This document shows positions 31,110 to 38,787 of a DNA stretch of 64,000 nt, one piece after another. Within the stretch, counting starts at the first letter, position 1, and each line of letters starts with the position of its first letter. Made by a program: the position numbers and the translations under genes. The DNA is from Rufibacter sp. LB8 (lineage in GTDB: Bacteria > Bacteroidota > Bacteroidia > Cytophagales > Hymenobacteraceae): assembly GCF_014876185.1 (NCBI RefSeq), contig NZ_JADALJ010000001.1:3577501-3641500 (forward strand), in the 5' to 3' direction. Under the pieces are notes generated by a model. That model saw nothing but the letters and a program-made list of their open reading frames with translations, did no database searches and was not told the DNA's origin.

Positions 31110-32391
31110 ATTTATCTTGACAGCGACATTGCTGTACGCAGCCATGGGTTTTCTGGCCTGGCAACTGCTGCAATATGATAAATGGTTGTTTATTGCCTGC
31201 GAGGCCCTGATTTTGCTCAGCCTGGTGTTAACCGCCAAGCTCTACACCGCCTTCGTGCGCCCCTTGAATTTAATGGCCGCCGGCATAGAATCCATCAAAG
31301 ACCGCGACTTTTCCATCAAGTTTCTGGACACCGGCCAGCCGGAAGTGGACCAATTGATTGCCGTCTACAACCAAATGATGGACGAGCTGCGCGAAGAGCG
31401 CGTGGTGCAAACCGAAAAACATTTCCTGCTGGAGCGCCTGATTGAAGCATCGCCGTCTGGCATTATTCTCCTGGACACCCATGACCGCGTGGCTGGCGTG
31501 AATCCTGCTGCCGTGACTTTGCTTCAGGCTTCGGGGAAAGAGGTAGTGGGCAAACCGCTCACTGAATTGCCCAATCACTGGGGAAAATCACTGTCAGAAT
31601 TGCCCAAAGATGCGCAGCGCGTGCTTCGGCCCAATGGCATACAGACGTACCGCTGCCGTAAAATCAGGTTTTTGGATAGAGGCTACCACCGCTATTTTAT
31701 CTTACTAGAGGAACTCACCCAGGAACTGCTGGAGAAAGAGCGCAATGCCTACGAAAAACTGATTCGCATGATGTCGCATGAGATCAACAATTCCATTGGC
31801 GCGGTCAACTCTATTTTGCAGTCCTTTTCCTATTTCTCACCGCAACTCAATGCCAACACCCAGCCAGACTTTGACGAAGCCCTGCAGGTCTGCATCACGC
31901 GCAACCAGAACCTGGCGGGCTTTATGGCCAATTTCGCGAATGTGGTGCGCATTCCGGTTCCGCATAAACAGGAAACAGATTTACACGCGCTGCTGCACAG
32001 CATTCATAGATTGATGCAGCCTAGCTTTGAACGAAACAGCGTGCGTTGGGAATGGGAATTGACTGAGCAGATGCCGCCTGTTTCTCTGGATGTGCAGCAA
32101 ATGGAACAAGTCTTGATCAACGTAGTCAAAAATGCCCTGGAAGCCACGGAGCCCCACGGTTGGGTAAAAGTTAAAACCAACGCCTCACCGCCGCAACTAT
32201 TAATTCAGGACAACGGGAAAGCCATTACCCCCGAAGTACAGGAAAAGCTGTTCTCTCCGTTTTTCAGCACCAAAGCCAACGGCCAGGGAATTGGCTTGAC
32301 CATGGTGCGGGAGATTCTGATGCAGCACGGGTTTGCCTTCTCGCTTGAGACCGGTTCTGACGGCGTGACTACCTTTCAGATTCAATTTTAA
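31093..32391 (+). CDS. NtrY/NtrB-like sensor histidine kinase
   Basis: This 432-residue kinase has two N-terminal membrane helices (FILTATLLYAAMGFLAWQLL and LFIACEALILLSLVLTAKLY) with almost no periplasmic loop, a HAMP-like segment, a PAS domain (LIEASPSGIILLDTHDRVAG), then the dimerisation/phosphotransfer helix with RMMSHEINNSIGAVN. The ATPase domain has VLINVVKNALEATE (N-box), LLIQDNGKAI (G1) and GQGIGLTMVREIL (G2). The start overlaps the regulator by 17 bp. The lack of a sizeable periplasmic domain suggests that it senses the membrane or a pump component. Confidence 0.93.
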   Translation: MTLRSKFILTATLLYAAMGFLAWQLLQYDKWLFIACEALILLSLVLTAKLYTAFVRPLNLMAAGIESIKDRDFSIKFLDTGQPEVDQLIAVYNQMMDELREERVVQTEKHFLLERLIEASPSGIILLDTHDRVAGVNPAAVTLLQASGKEVVGKPLTELPNHWGKSLSELPKDAQRVLRPNGIQTYRCRKIRFLDRGYHRYFILLEELTQELLEKERNAYEKLIRMMSHEINNSIGAVNSILQSFSYFSPQLNANTQPDFDEALQVCITRNQNLAGFMANFANVVRIPVPHKQETDLHALLHSIHRLMQPSFERNSVRWEWELTEQMPPVSLDVQQMEQVLINVVKNALEATEPHGWVKVKTNASPPQLLIQDNGKAITPEVQEKLFSPFFSTKANGQGIGLTMVREILMQHGFAFSLETGSDGVTTFQIQF

Positions 32392-32403
32392 ACGAGATAA
32401 GAT

Positions 32404-32449
32404 TTCCCGTTTTCGGGCTTGTTTCTGGAAATGAAGCCAAAAACAGAAA
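32404..32449. repeat. Family R palindrome, copy R17 (inverted loop)
   Basis: TTCCCGTTTTCGGGCTTGTTT, CTGG, AAATGAAGCCAAAAACAGAAA. It lies 12 bp after the kinase stop, a 3'-end position. The loop is in the minority orientation. Confidence 0.88.
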
Positions 32450-32502
32450 GTCCAGTGTATCTTAAGCAGACTCTAACCTACCAGAACCACTGTACCGCTG
32501 TT

Positions 32503-32630
32503 CAGGATTTACCAATCCTGAACCACTCTGTCGGGGATTTCCTAATCCCCGTTACTATCCAGATGGAAAAAAATGTGCACGGGGATTGATAAATCCCCGA
32601 CAGATAACTTCCGGATTGGTAAATCCGGAA
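32503..32630. repeat. Nested set of four mini-palindromes
   Basis: The order is CAGGATTTACCAATCCTG (32503-32520), GGGGATTTCCTAATCCCC (32533-32550), GGGGATTGATAAATCCCC (32581-32598), then CCGGATTGGTAAATCCGG (32611-32628). The first and last are inverted copies (loops TACC/GGTA), and the middle two are inverted copies extended by CTGTC / GACAG. No gene is visible in 32392-32885. Confidence 0.88.
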
Positions 32631-32640
32631 GAGCGTAAAA

Positions 32641-32794
32641 GAGCGGAAACACTTTCCCTGCTTCAAGTTTTCAACTTGGAGCTTTTAACGGAGCAAGCTT
32701 ATCAACTTGCTTATGCTTTTGGTAGGTAAATAAGGAAGTTTGTAAACTTCCATCATGGGCAGCCACCAGTTGGAAACTTGCGGGAGGAAAAGCT
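32641..32794 (+). repeat. Mini-hairpin tract, copy B
   Basis: Second copy of the 22886-23040 segment, alignable throughout with scattered changes. It contains CAAGTTTTCAACTTG and GGAAGTTTGTAAACTTCC. At the site corresponding to GCAAGTTTCTAAACTTGC this copy has CAAGCTTATCAACTTG: the loop and one arm base changed and the hairpin weakened. Confidence 0.85.
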
Positions 32795-32833
32795 GGTAGA
32801 GGCAGAAAAAGAAGCGTTTAAGCTAAGCAGCAA

Positions 32834-32879
32834 TTCCTGTTTTCGGGCTCAATTTCAGAAATGAGCCCGAAAACAGGAA
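32834..32879. repeat. Family R palindrome, copy R18
   Basis: TTCCTGTTTTCGGGCTCAATT, TCAG, AAATGAGCCCGAAAACAGGAA. The CTG/CAG change is present on both arms, so the stem is kept. It ends 6 bp before the protease stop codon. Confidence 0.92.
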
Positions 32880-32885
32880 GTTGTT

Positions 32886-34430
32886 TTAGTTGCTGGCTTG
32901 CGCGAACTTCTGGGCGTAGCCGCTTTTCTCGAAGAAGGCTCTGGCGTCTGTGATTTCCAGAATGTCTTTGATGGCTTGCTTCTTGTCTGTGGCTTTCTGG
33001 TAAAAGGCTTCGCAGATTTTGTAGCCCATGTAGTAGCCTAAATCGGCGGGGCGGTCTGGGCGTTCCTGGCTGCCGTTGCCTAACCAATTGTGGCTTCGGT
33101 CTAAATACATTTCCTTCTCAAATTCCTGCCAGATCTGTTTCTCTCTTGGGTTCGCGAAGGCGTGGATGCGTTGGTTGATGTTCTGCCCAGAGATGAGTTC
33201 GCCTATGAAATCGGCCATGCCTTCTGCCAGTGCGTTGGAAAGCAGCGTGGTATCGTTGCGCTGTACTTGTATGAAATGGATGAGTTCATGGGCTATGAGC
33301 ACCGGCACGTTCTGCACGTAATCATAATTGTTGCGCTCCCAGAGGTTCATTTCATGCATGGGCACGTCTGCAGTGCGGGAATATTGGTCAATGCCAATCA
33401 AAAGTCCGTTCTCAGAGGCCGTGCCCGCCGAGGTGTAGCGCCCAATCACAAAATACACGTTAGGGAACGAAGCGGCTGGGTACAACTCCTTCATTTTTCT
33501 AAAGCTGGCGTAAATGCCTGCCTTCATGGTGTCCACGGCCAGGGTATTCTTCCGGATGGCTTTAAAAAAGTCGGTTTTGTTGTGCAGGTTGCTCAGGAAC
33601 TGTTCCACAGACCCAATTCTGTTCTGGTAATAATCCTCCAAACCCAAAGACGCCTTCCCGAAGTATTCTTTCTCAAAAATCTGTTCTTTCTGGGCGGGGT
33701 TTTTAGCGGCCATGTCATAGGCTTTCCAGAAGTTGTGTACGTCTGTGGTCACCAGTTGGGCTTTCATGGGGTCACTGAGCAAGGCCTTCTGCTTTTCCAG
33801 TTGCTTGACCAAATGGTGGTATTTTTTCTCTTCGCGCAGGGTGCGCAGGTCATCGTCTTTCTTGAGATGGTCCACGTCTTTGTAGCCCACGGCCACGGCT
33901 TGTTGCAAGGCTTGCAGCGCTTCTTTTTTCTTGCCCATAAGCGCGTAGCCACAGGCCATATTATATAGAGTGGTGCGTGCGTGTTGACCTTTGGGCGTGG
34001 CGGCCATAGATTGCCTGTACAAATCTACCGAGGCCTGGTAATTCTTGTTGGCGTATTCGGCGCTAGCTTTTTTGTTGAGTTCCACGTGCGGGGCCGGCGT
34101 GAAATACGAGAACACCAGGTCAATGGTATCTTGGCCGTTGGTCACCTTGAACCGTTCATGCGCTTTGTTCTGGTACTGGAACGCAGCACTGTCTTGGCCG
34201 GTGCGAACGTGCATGGTCTTAGTTCGGTTGGCCGGGCCAATGCGCACCAGGCGCTCTCTGCTGGTTTCGCTTACTTTAAAGGTGAATTTGAACGTGGCGC
34301 CTTTGAGGTCAATCTGCACGGTGTCATGCGGCGCGCGCAAAACTGGGGTGGTGGCTTGCGCCGAAAGAAGGGACGGTGACAATAAGGCCAGGACCAGGCA
34401 GGCATTCCGGAAGAGATGTGATAAGTTCAT
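32886..34430 (-). CDS. Secreted TPR protein with HExxH peptidase motif (DUF2268-like)
   Basis: The product has 514 residues from the ATG at 34430 (MNLSHLFRNACLVLALLSPS, signal peptide). An early beta-sandwich-like part (30-110) is followed by a TPR segment (YANKNYQASVDLYRQSMAAT, TLYNMACGYALMGKKKEALQ) and a C-terminal peptidase-like domain with VPVLIAHELIHFIQ (HELIH, a zincin motif), then ALAEGMADFIGELISG with the third-ligand glutamate. This fits DUF2268-type putative Zn proteases. A longer in-frame reading to 34772 would cross a family R repeat and overlap the DUF72 gene, so it is rejected. Substrate unknown; periplasmic or surface by signal peptide. Confidence 0.85.
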   Translation of the reverse strand: MNLSHLFRNACLVLALLSPSLLSAQATTPVLRAPHDTVQIDLKGATFKFTFKVSETSRERLVRIGPANRTKTMHVRTGQDSAAFQYQNKAHERFKVTNGQDTIDLVFSYFTPAPHVELNKKASAEYANKNYQASVDLYRQSMAATPKGQHARTTLYNMACGYALMGKKKEALQALQQAVAVGYKDVDHLKKDDDLRTLREEKKYHHLVKQLEKQKALLSDPMKAQLVTTDVHNFWKAYDMAAKNPAQKEQIFEKEYFGKASLGLEDYYQNRIGSVEQFLSNLHNKTDFFKAIRKNTLAVDTMKAGIYASFRKMKELYPAASFPNVYFVIGRYTSAGTASENGLLIGIDQYSRTADVPMHEMNLWERNNYDYVQNVPVLIAHELIHFIQVQRNDTTLLSNALAEGMADFIGELISGQNINQRIHAFANPREKQIWQEFEKEMYLDRSHNWLGNGSQERPDRPADLGYYMGYKICEAFYQKATDKKQAIKDILEITDARAFFEKSGYAQKFAQASN

Positions 34431-34540
34431 AGCAGTATCGTTTTCAAGGACATAGATGCCAGCCTCTTGAAAACGGTTGCCTCCCTTCGGGAAAATTCTT
34501 CTGAAGTATCTTTCTAAATTAAGCCTGGAACACGCGCTGG

Positions 34541-34590
34541 AATTTCCGTTTTCGGCTTCATTTCCAGAATTGAGCCCGAAAACGGAAATT
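34541..34590. repeat. Family R palindrome, copy R19
   Basis: AATTTCCGTTTTCGGCTTCA, TTTCCAGAAT, TGAGCCCGAAAACGGAAATT. It is the longest stem of the set, 13 bp after the DUF72 stop and upstream of the protease gene. Confidence 0.92.
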
Positions 34591-34603
34591 CCTCTCAACT
34601 TAT

Positions 34604-35512
34604 TTAAAACAAGCTGCCCTGCACAAACTGCTGCACTTTCTCTGGTTTGGCAAGCGTAAGGCCGGTGCGCGTTTCCAGTTCTTTCACAAAGTGCACCAAG
34701 GCCGGCGGCGCGTGCATGATGTCTTTCTGGTGCATGAAAAAGTAAAGCGTGTGCAGACCTTGGTCCAGCCATTGCTGAATGCGCTGGGCCCAGGCGTTCA
34801 GGCGTTCATGGTCTGAGGGCACCAACCCGTGGCCGTTGAACCTGATCATGGCCACGGGCGTGGTCAGGCGCATGTGCAGCACGTCTCTTCGGCCGGCTAC
34901 GTCTGTGAGTACGGTGCTGATGTTGCGTTCCTCCAGCGTCTGGAAGGCCAGTTGGGTCACGTCAGATTCCTTGAACCAGTTTTCATGCCTGAACTCCACC
35001 GCCAGCGGCACTTCTTTTGGGAAATTAGCCAGGTATTCGTCCAGCACTGGCCAGTCATCGGGCCCAAAGAACGGTGGAAGTTGCAGAAATGCCATTCCCA
35101 GACTCGGGCCCAAGCCTAAAATTGCTTCGCAGAATTGTTGGGTAGGCTCGCCCACGTGGTGCAGCAACTGGTCATGACTAATCACCTGCGGAAGCTTAGG
35201 GCAGAACACAAAACCCGGCGGCACGGCCTGTCGCCAGCGGTTAATGGCGGTGGCGTCTGGGATTCTGTAATAGGTGGTGTTCATCTCAAGCGTGTTGAAT
35301 TGCCTTGAGTACCAATACAGTAGCTGCGCGTCTTGCGCCCCGGCCGGATAATAGGTGCCCACCCAGGGTTTGTTGGTCCAGGTAGGGCAACCTAGGTACA
35401 GGCTGGGTTTGGTAGGGCGCTGGGCCTGGGCCAACACCCGGGCCGTGGCAGGGTGGTCCAGAGGCAAGGTGAAATCAACCTGGCTAACGTCTGGGAGGTA
35501 TCCGAAATCCAT
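34604..35512 (-). CDS. DUF72 domain protein
   Basis: This 302-residue protein has the TIM-barrel-like DUF72 pattern: LYLGCPTWTNKPWVGTYYP near residue 38, FNTLEMNTTYYRIPDATAIN near 72, FVFCPKLPQVISHD near 100, PLAVEFRHENWF near 167, and HTLYFFMHQKDIMHAPP near 256. The family is widespread and its biochemical function is unsettled (nuclease or isomerase-like folds have been suggested). Cytoplasmic. The N-terminal 35 residues are an extension before the barrel. Monocistronic. Confidence 0.9.
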   Translation of the reverse strand: MDFGYLPDVSQVDFTLPLDHPATARVLAQAQRPTKPSLYLGCPTWTNKPWVGTYYPAGAQDAQLLYWYSRQFNTLEMNTTYYRIPDATAINRWRQAVPPGFVFCPKLPQVISHDQLLHHVGEPTQQFCEAILGLGPSLGMAFLQLPPFFGPDDWPVLDEYLANFPKEVPLAVEFRHENWFKESDVTQLAFQTLEERNISTVLTDVAGRRDVLHMRLTTPVAMIRFNGHGLVPSDHERLNAWAQRIQQWLDQGLHTLYFFMHQKDIMHAPPALVHFVKELETRTGLTLAKPEKVQQFVQGSLF

Positions 35513-35922
35513 GCAATTGAATATTGAAAATTGGCTATATCATGACTAATTGGGTACGCAATCCACTAAAAAATGGGCGGGTCTGCTAACTTTTTGAGAA
35601 AAAAATCATTTTTTTTCGGGCCTTTCTATTTTTCCAAGGATGTTGGCTTATCAATAAAACCATATGGACTTCTTAAAATTGCGCCCTAACGGCTGTAAGG
35701 CCAGAAAATGGCTTAAAGGAAAGCTTTAAGTTTGGCATACCACGCTTTATAACTATTGTTATATTTTCTATTTCATATTTTGAACTTTAATGCAAATTAA
35801 TATAACTTTAAAATGTTTTGCAAAGTGCAGACTAAGGCGCAAATGGACAGTAAAGCTTGCATTGAAAAATTATTTACTAATTTTGTGCCCTTAGAATTGA
35901 TGTTCCACCAACTAATCCTACA
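35513..35922. other. AT-rich divergent intergenic region
   Basis: These 410 bp lie between the DUF72 (minus) and RlpA (plus) genes and must hold both promoters. It is clearly AT-rich, with T-runs around 35610 and TTATAACTATTGTTATATTT near 35750. I find no exact TAnnTTTG box, no family R repeat and no convincing gene. The short reading frame from 35813 overlaps the RlpA start out of frame and is not supported. Confidence 0.6.
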
Positions 35923-36735
35923 ATGGGGATACAGAAAATTTACTATGCAGTTGCCGTTCTTTTTATTTCTTTCTTCAGCTTTCTCCCTGCTGCTTCTGCG
36001 CAAGAAGTAGGCGACGAGCAAAACGGGGTAGCTTCATGGTATGGTTCAAAATACCACGGCCGCCGCACCAGCAGCGGCGAAGTTTATAACCGCCACAAAC
36101 TCACAGCCGCCCACAACGGCCTTCCGCTTGGCACTAAAGTAAAAGTCACCAACCTCACCAACGGCGAGAGCGTGGTAGTGAAGATTAACGACCGCGGCCC
36201 GTTCAGAGGCGCCCGCATCATTGACCTCTCAGAAGCCGCCGCCAAAAAAATCAAATACCGCAGCGCTGGCCTCGCAGATGTGAAGGTGGAAGTGCTGGAA
36301 TTGCCAGAGGCTTTCCTGGCCGCCCGCGCCAAAACCAGAAAACCAGTCACTGACGTACCAGAAGAAGCAGTTTTGGCCGCTGCCACTCCGGCTGCCCCAG
36401 TAGCTGAGCCAGCCGTAAAAGCAGAAAGCCCAGTGCCCGCCGCACCCACCGCGCCGGCCGCTTTACAAGAGCAGTTGTATGTGATTCAGGCCGGTTCCTT
36501 TGGGAGCAAGGAGAACGCAGAGTCGCAGATTGAGAAACTCCGCAGAATCTACCAGAAAATGCCCATTGCCCGCCGCGAGGAAACTGTGAACGGCAAAACG
36601 GTGCACCGCATTATGGCGGGTAGGTTCAACAGCAAAGCAGAGGCCGACAAAGCCCGGAAAGAGCTGCAGAGCAAAGGCTTCCAGGGCTTGGTGAAAGAAA
36701 TGGCCGAGCCTACCGTAATCGCCAGCGCCAACTAA
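35923..36735 (+). CDS. rlpA: RlpA-like double-psi beta-barrel protein with SPOR domain
   Basis: This 270-residue protein has a signal peptide (AVLFISFFSFLPAASAQ). The RlpA domain reads GVASWYGSKYHGRRTSSGEV, YNRHKLTAAHNGLPLGTKVK, VVKINDRGPF, and IIDLSEAAAKKI; the catalytic-type Asp of NDRGPF is present. A proline/alanine-rich linker (about 130-180) leads to a C-terminal SPOR domain (YVIQAGSFGSKENAESQIEK, then HRIMAGRFNSKAEADKARKE) that binds denuded glycan at septa. RlpA proteins are septal lytic transglycosylases in some bacteria; activity here is inferred. Confidence 0.92.
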   Translation: MGIQKIYYAVAVLFISFFSFLPAASAQEVGDEQNGVASWYGSKYHGRRTSSGEVYNRHKLTAAHNGLPLGTKVKVTNLTNGESVVVKINDRGPFRGARIIDLSEAAAKKIKYRSAGLADVKVEVLELPEAFLAARAKTRKPVTDVPEEAVLAAATPAAPVAEPAVKAESPVPAAPTAPAALQEQLYVIQAGSFGSKENAESQIEKLRRIYQKMPIARREETVNGKTVHRIMAGRFNSKAEADKARKELQSKGFQGLVKEMAEPTVIASAN

Positions 36736-36762
36736 CCGTTAATCTCGGGAAATTATTTAGGG

Positions 36763-36790
36763 CCAAGCCTGCTTCTGCGGGCTTGGTTTT
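36763..36790 (+). terminator. Rho-independent terminator of rlpA
   Basis: CCAAGCC (36763-36769), 10-base loop, GGCTTGG (36780-36786), TTTT. It runs directly into copy R20. Confidence 0.8.
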
Positions 36791-36835
36791 CCTGTTTTCG
36801 GGCTCATTTCTGAAAATGAAGCCGAAAACAGGAAA
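36788..36835. repeat. Family R palindrome, copy R20 (inverted loop)
   Basis: TTTCCTGTTTTCGGGCTCATTT, CTGA, AAATGAAGCCGAAAACAGGAAA. Both arms carry CTG/CAG. The loop is in the minority orientation. It is fused to the rlpA terminator. Confidence 0.9.
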
Positions 36836-36950
36836 TTCTGAATTAAATAGCGTTTATTTTGTTTCCTTAAGAACCGGCAACTGCGTGGGGTTGACCTCCC
36901 GCGCATACCAGAATTCGCCGCAAACCGTTTAAGGAAGAAATTTAGAAAGC

Positions 36951-37865
36951 GTGATGACCATGGGTTTTAAGAAAGCGTGGGCAAGTTTGCCGCTGGTGCT
37001 GGGCCTGGCGCTCTGCCTGGGAAGTGCCCCGGCGGCGCAGGCGCAGATTATTGGCAAAGAGAAAAAGAAACTGTTCTTCTGGCAGAAAGACAAGGCCGCG
37101 GTGCTGGACCCCGCAGACACCGCCGCGGTGGTGGTAGATTCCCTGTCAATTCCTTCCCTGGAAGTGGCCGCCAAAGACAGCCTCACCGAGAAAGAGAAGA
37201 AAAAGTCCAAGAAGAAGAAAGCCTATTTTGGGTACCGCGTCAAGAAAGGTTTTGCCAAGCAGGGCCGCGGCAACAGCCTGGTCATAGAGACGTTCCATTA
37301 CCTGCGCGAATACAAGGAGCCCAACCCCTACGTGCAGGACAAACATTACTATGATATAAAGAAGCGCCGCGTTTTCAAGGCCAAAACCCTGGACCCCAAG
37401 AAAACGCCCATGTTCATCTTGCACGGCCCCTACACCAAAAAGCGGAACGATATAGTTATTGAGCAAGGCTATTTCTACATGGGCGCCAAGCACCTGCGCT
37501 GGGAAACCTTCCGGCCAGACAGCACGCTCATTCAGCGCATTCACTATGACAAAGGCTTTTTGCGTGACGCCGAAATCTCCTATTATGACGCCGCCAGGAC
37601 CAAAATCAAGGAAGTAATCCCCTACCAATACGGTGAGGTGCAGGGCGAATACCTCAAATTCTACGAGAACGGCCAGGTGGAATGGCAGGGCCTATATGAC
37701 AAAGGCCGAAAAGTAGGCACCTGGATTAATTTCTATGATTTCAGGGGCCGCCGGCAGTTTGAGTTCCAATACGCCGAGTCAGGCTTTGACCCGCCCAAAG
37801 AACCTGTGCTGGTAAAACAGTATGACCGCCACGGCGCGCTGGTCTTCGAGAAAAAAGACAAGTAA
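36951..37865 (+). CDS. Secreted MORN-like (YwqK-type) protein, function unknown
   Basis: This protein of about 304 residues (GTG at 36951, ATG at 36954 or 36960) has a signal peptide (ASLPLVLGLALCLGSAPAAQ), a lysine-rich low-complexity stretch (KEKKKSKKKKAYFG near residue 83), then short repeated strands: HGPYTKKRNDIVIEQGYFY, QRIHYDKGFLRDAEISYYD, GEVQGEYLKFYENGQVEWQG and YDKGRKVGTWINFYDFRG. The last two match MORN / YwqK-type units. No enzyme motif. Similar repeat proteins are common in Bacteroidota and their role is unknown. Followed by repeat R21 and a terminator. Confidence 0.75.
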   Translation: MMTMGFKKAWASLPLVLGLALCLGSAPAAQAQIIGKEKKKLFFWQKDKAAVLDPADTAAVVVDSLSIPSLEVAAKDSLTEKEKKKSKKKKAYFGYRVKKGFAKQGRGNSLVIETFHYLREYKEPNPYVQDKHYYDIKKRRVFKAKTLDPKKTPMFILHGPYTKKRNDIVIEQGYFYMGAKHLRWETFRPDSTLIQRIHYDKGFLRDAEISYYDAARTKIKEVIPYQYGEVQGEYLKFYENGQVEWQGLYDKGRKVGTWINFYDFRGRRQFEFQYAESGFDPPKEPVLVKQYDRHGALVFEKKDK

Positions 37866-37892
37866 GAAGAAGCCTCTGGCCTTCAATTTAAT

Positions 37893-37934
37893 TCCCGTTT
37901 TCGGGCTCATTTCCAGAAATGAGCCCGAAAACGC
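37893..37934. repeat. Family R palindrome, copy R21
   Basis: CCCGTTTTCGGGCTCATTT, CCAG, AAATGAGCCCGAAAACGC. It has an almost perfect core stem, between the gene end and a separate terminator, so here the repeat is not the terminator itself. Confidence 0.92.
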
Positions 37935-37935
37935 A

Positions 37936-37977
37936 AAATCCCTCCCAGGTTTCTAACACTTGGGAGGGATTTTTCTT
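37936..37977 (+). terminator. Rho-independent terminator
   Basis: AAATCCCTCCCA, loop, TGGGAGGGATTTTTCTTTT. Strong stem with T-run, immediately after R21; ends the MORN-like gene transcript. Confidence 0.88.
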
Positions 37978-38116
37978 TTGCGCTGGACTTCATTCCCTCG
38001 CCAAATCCGTTGGCGCGAGTGTTAAGCGCAACGTCAATCGTGCCAGAGGATTTTAGGGATTAACGCTGGTATAGATGGTTGTTCTGTAATATGACGGGAA
38101 TGATAACGGCCTTGTC

Positions 38117-38228
38117 TATCGCAAGTTTAGGCGAAGCCGTAACTTGTGATAAAACACTGGGTCAGTTTATCAACTGACGTAAGTTTACAAACTTACAGAG
38201 TGAACAGCCAAAAGGTACTGCTTCGCCT
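38117..38228. repeat. Nested mini-palindromes
   Basis: TATCGCAAGTT / AACTTGTGATA (38117-38151), then GTCAGTTTATCAACTGAC (from 38161) and GTAAGTTTACAAACTTAC (about 38179-38196). An outer pair TAGGCGAAGC / GCTTCGCCTA (38128 and 38219) encloses them. The loops TATC and TACA belong to the same hairpin class as at 32503. No gene is visible in 37978-38345. Confidence 0.75.
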
Positions 38229-38260
38229 AGACTCGCGGCAGAGGCAACAGGGCCTGGCGT

Positions 38261-38302
38261 TTCCGTTTTTGGCTTCGTTTTCAGAAATGAGCCCGAAAAC
38301 GG
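38261..38302. repeat. Family R palindrome, copy R22
   Basis: TTCCGTTTTTGGCTTCGTTT, TCAG, AAATGAGCCCGAAAACGG. Located 43 bp from the yraN stop codon. Confidence 0.9.
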
Positions 38303-38345
38303 GATTTCGCTAACGCGGAAGATGTGGATTGGCTCTGATGTCACC

Positions 38346-38699
38346 TTAATGGAAGGCGTCTTCAATGTGCAGAATCTCCGGTTGGTGGTTTCGCCAGAGA
38401 ATGGAGATCACGTCAAACCTGACCTCATGTTGCCAGTTGATTTTCTCCAGGTAGTGTTCGGCGGCCAGGTGCAGCATCTCCTCTTTGCGCGCAGACACCG
38501 CCTCCTCCGGAAACCCGAACGCGTGCGTGCTCCTGGTTTTCACTTCCACCAGAATGAGCAGCTTGTCTTTTTTGGCGATCAAATCCACCTCGGCGCGGCG
38601 GTACCGGTAGTTGCGGTCCAGAATCTCGAAGCCTTGGCGTTGCAGGAATGCTTCGGCGGCGGCTTCGCCCTGTTGGCCCAGGTGGCGGTTATGCGTCAT
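38346..38699 (-). CDS. yraN: YraN/UPF0102 family putative nuclease
   Basis: This 117-residue protein fits UPF0102 end to end: GQQGEAAAEAFLQRQGFEIL, then NYRYRRAEVDLIAKKDKLLI and LVEVKTRSTHAFGFPEEAVS, with LAAEHYLEKI and VRFDVISIL following. The residues E, D and ExK in RRAEVDLIA and VEVKTR form a PD-(D/E)xK-type site. The family is Holliday-resolvase-like in fold, with unproven cellular function. Divergent from lipB. Confidence 0.92.
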   Translation of the reverse strand: MTHNRHLGQQGEAAAEAFLQRQGFEILDRNYRYRRAEVDLIAKKDKLLILVEVKTRSTHAFGFPEEAVSARKEEMLHLAAEHYLEKINWQHEVRFDVISILWRNHQPEILHIEDAFH

Positions 38700-38787
38700 T
38701 TGTTCGTTCTTAGTTAAATGAGTAATTTGCGGCAGTTAATTCTTTCTAAAGCACTTATACGGAAAGAATGCCAGCCCTTGCAGTGCC

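Noticed and set aside
32886..34772. A 628-residue version of the TPR/HExxH protein starting at 34772
   Set aside because: The extra 114 residues translate repeat R19 and overlap the DUF72 gene; the ATG at 34430 gives a clean signal peptide.
34604..35512. TTG/ATG choice and fusion of DUF72 with a neighbour
   Set aside because: The 302-residue frame matches the single-domain family and a repeat separates it from the next gene.
35730..35760. TTTGGCATACCACGCTTTA as a sigma-54 promoter of rlpA
   Set aside because: The GG to GC spacing is 8 and not 10 bp, and no enhancer-like dyad is nearby.
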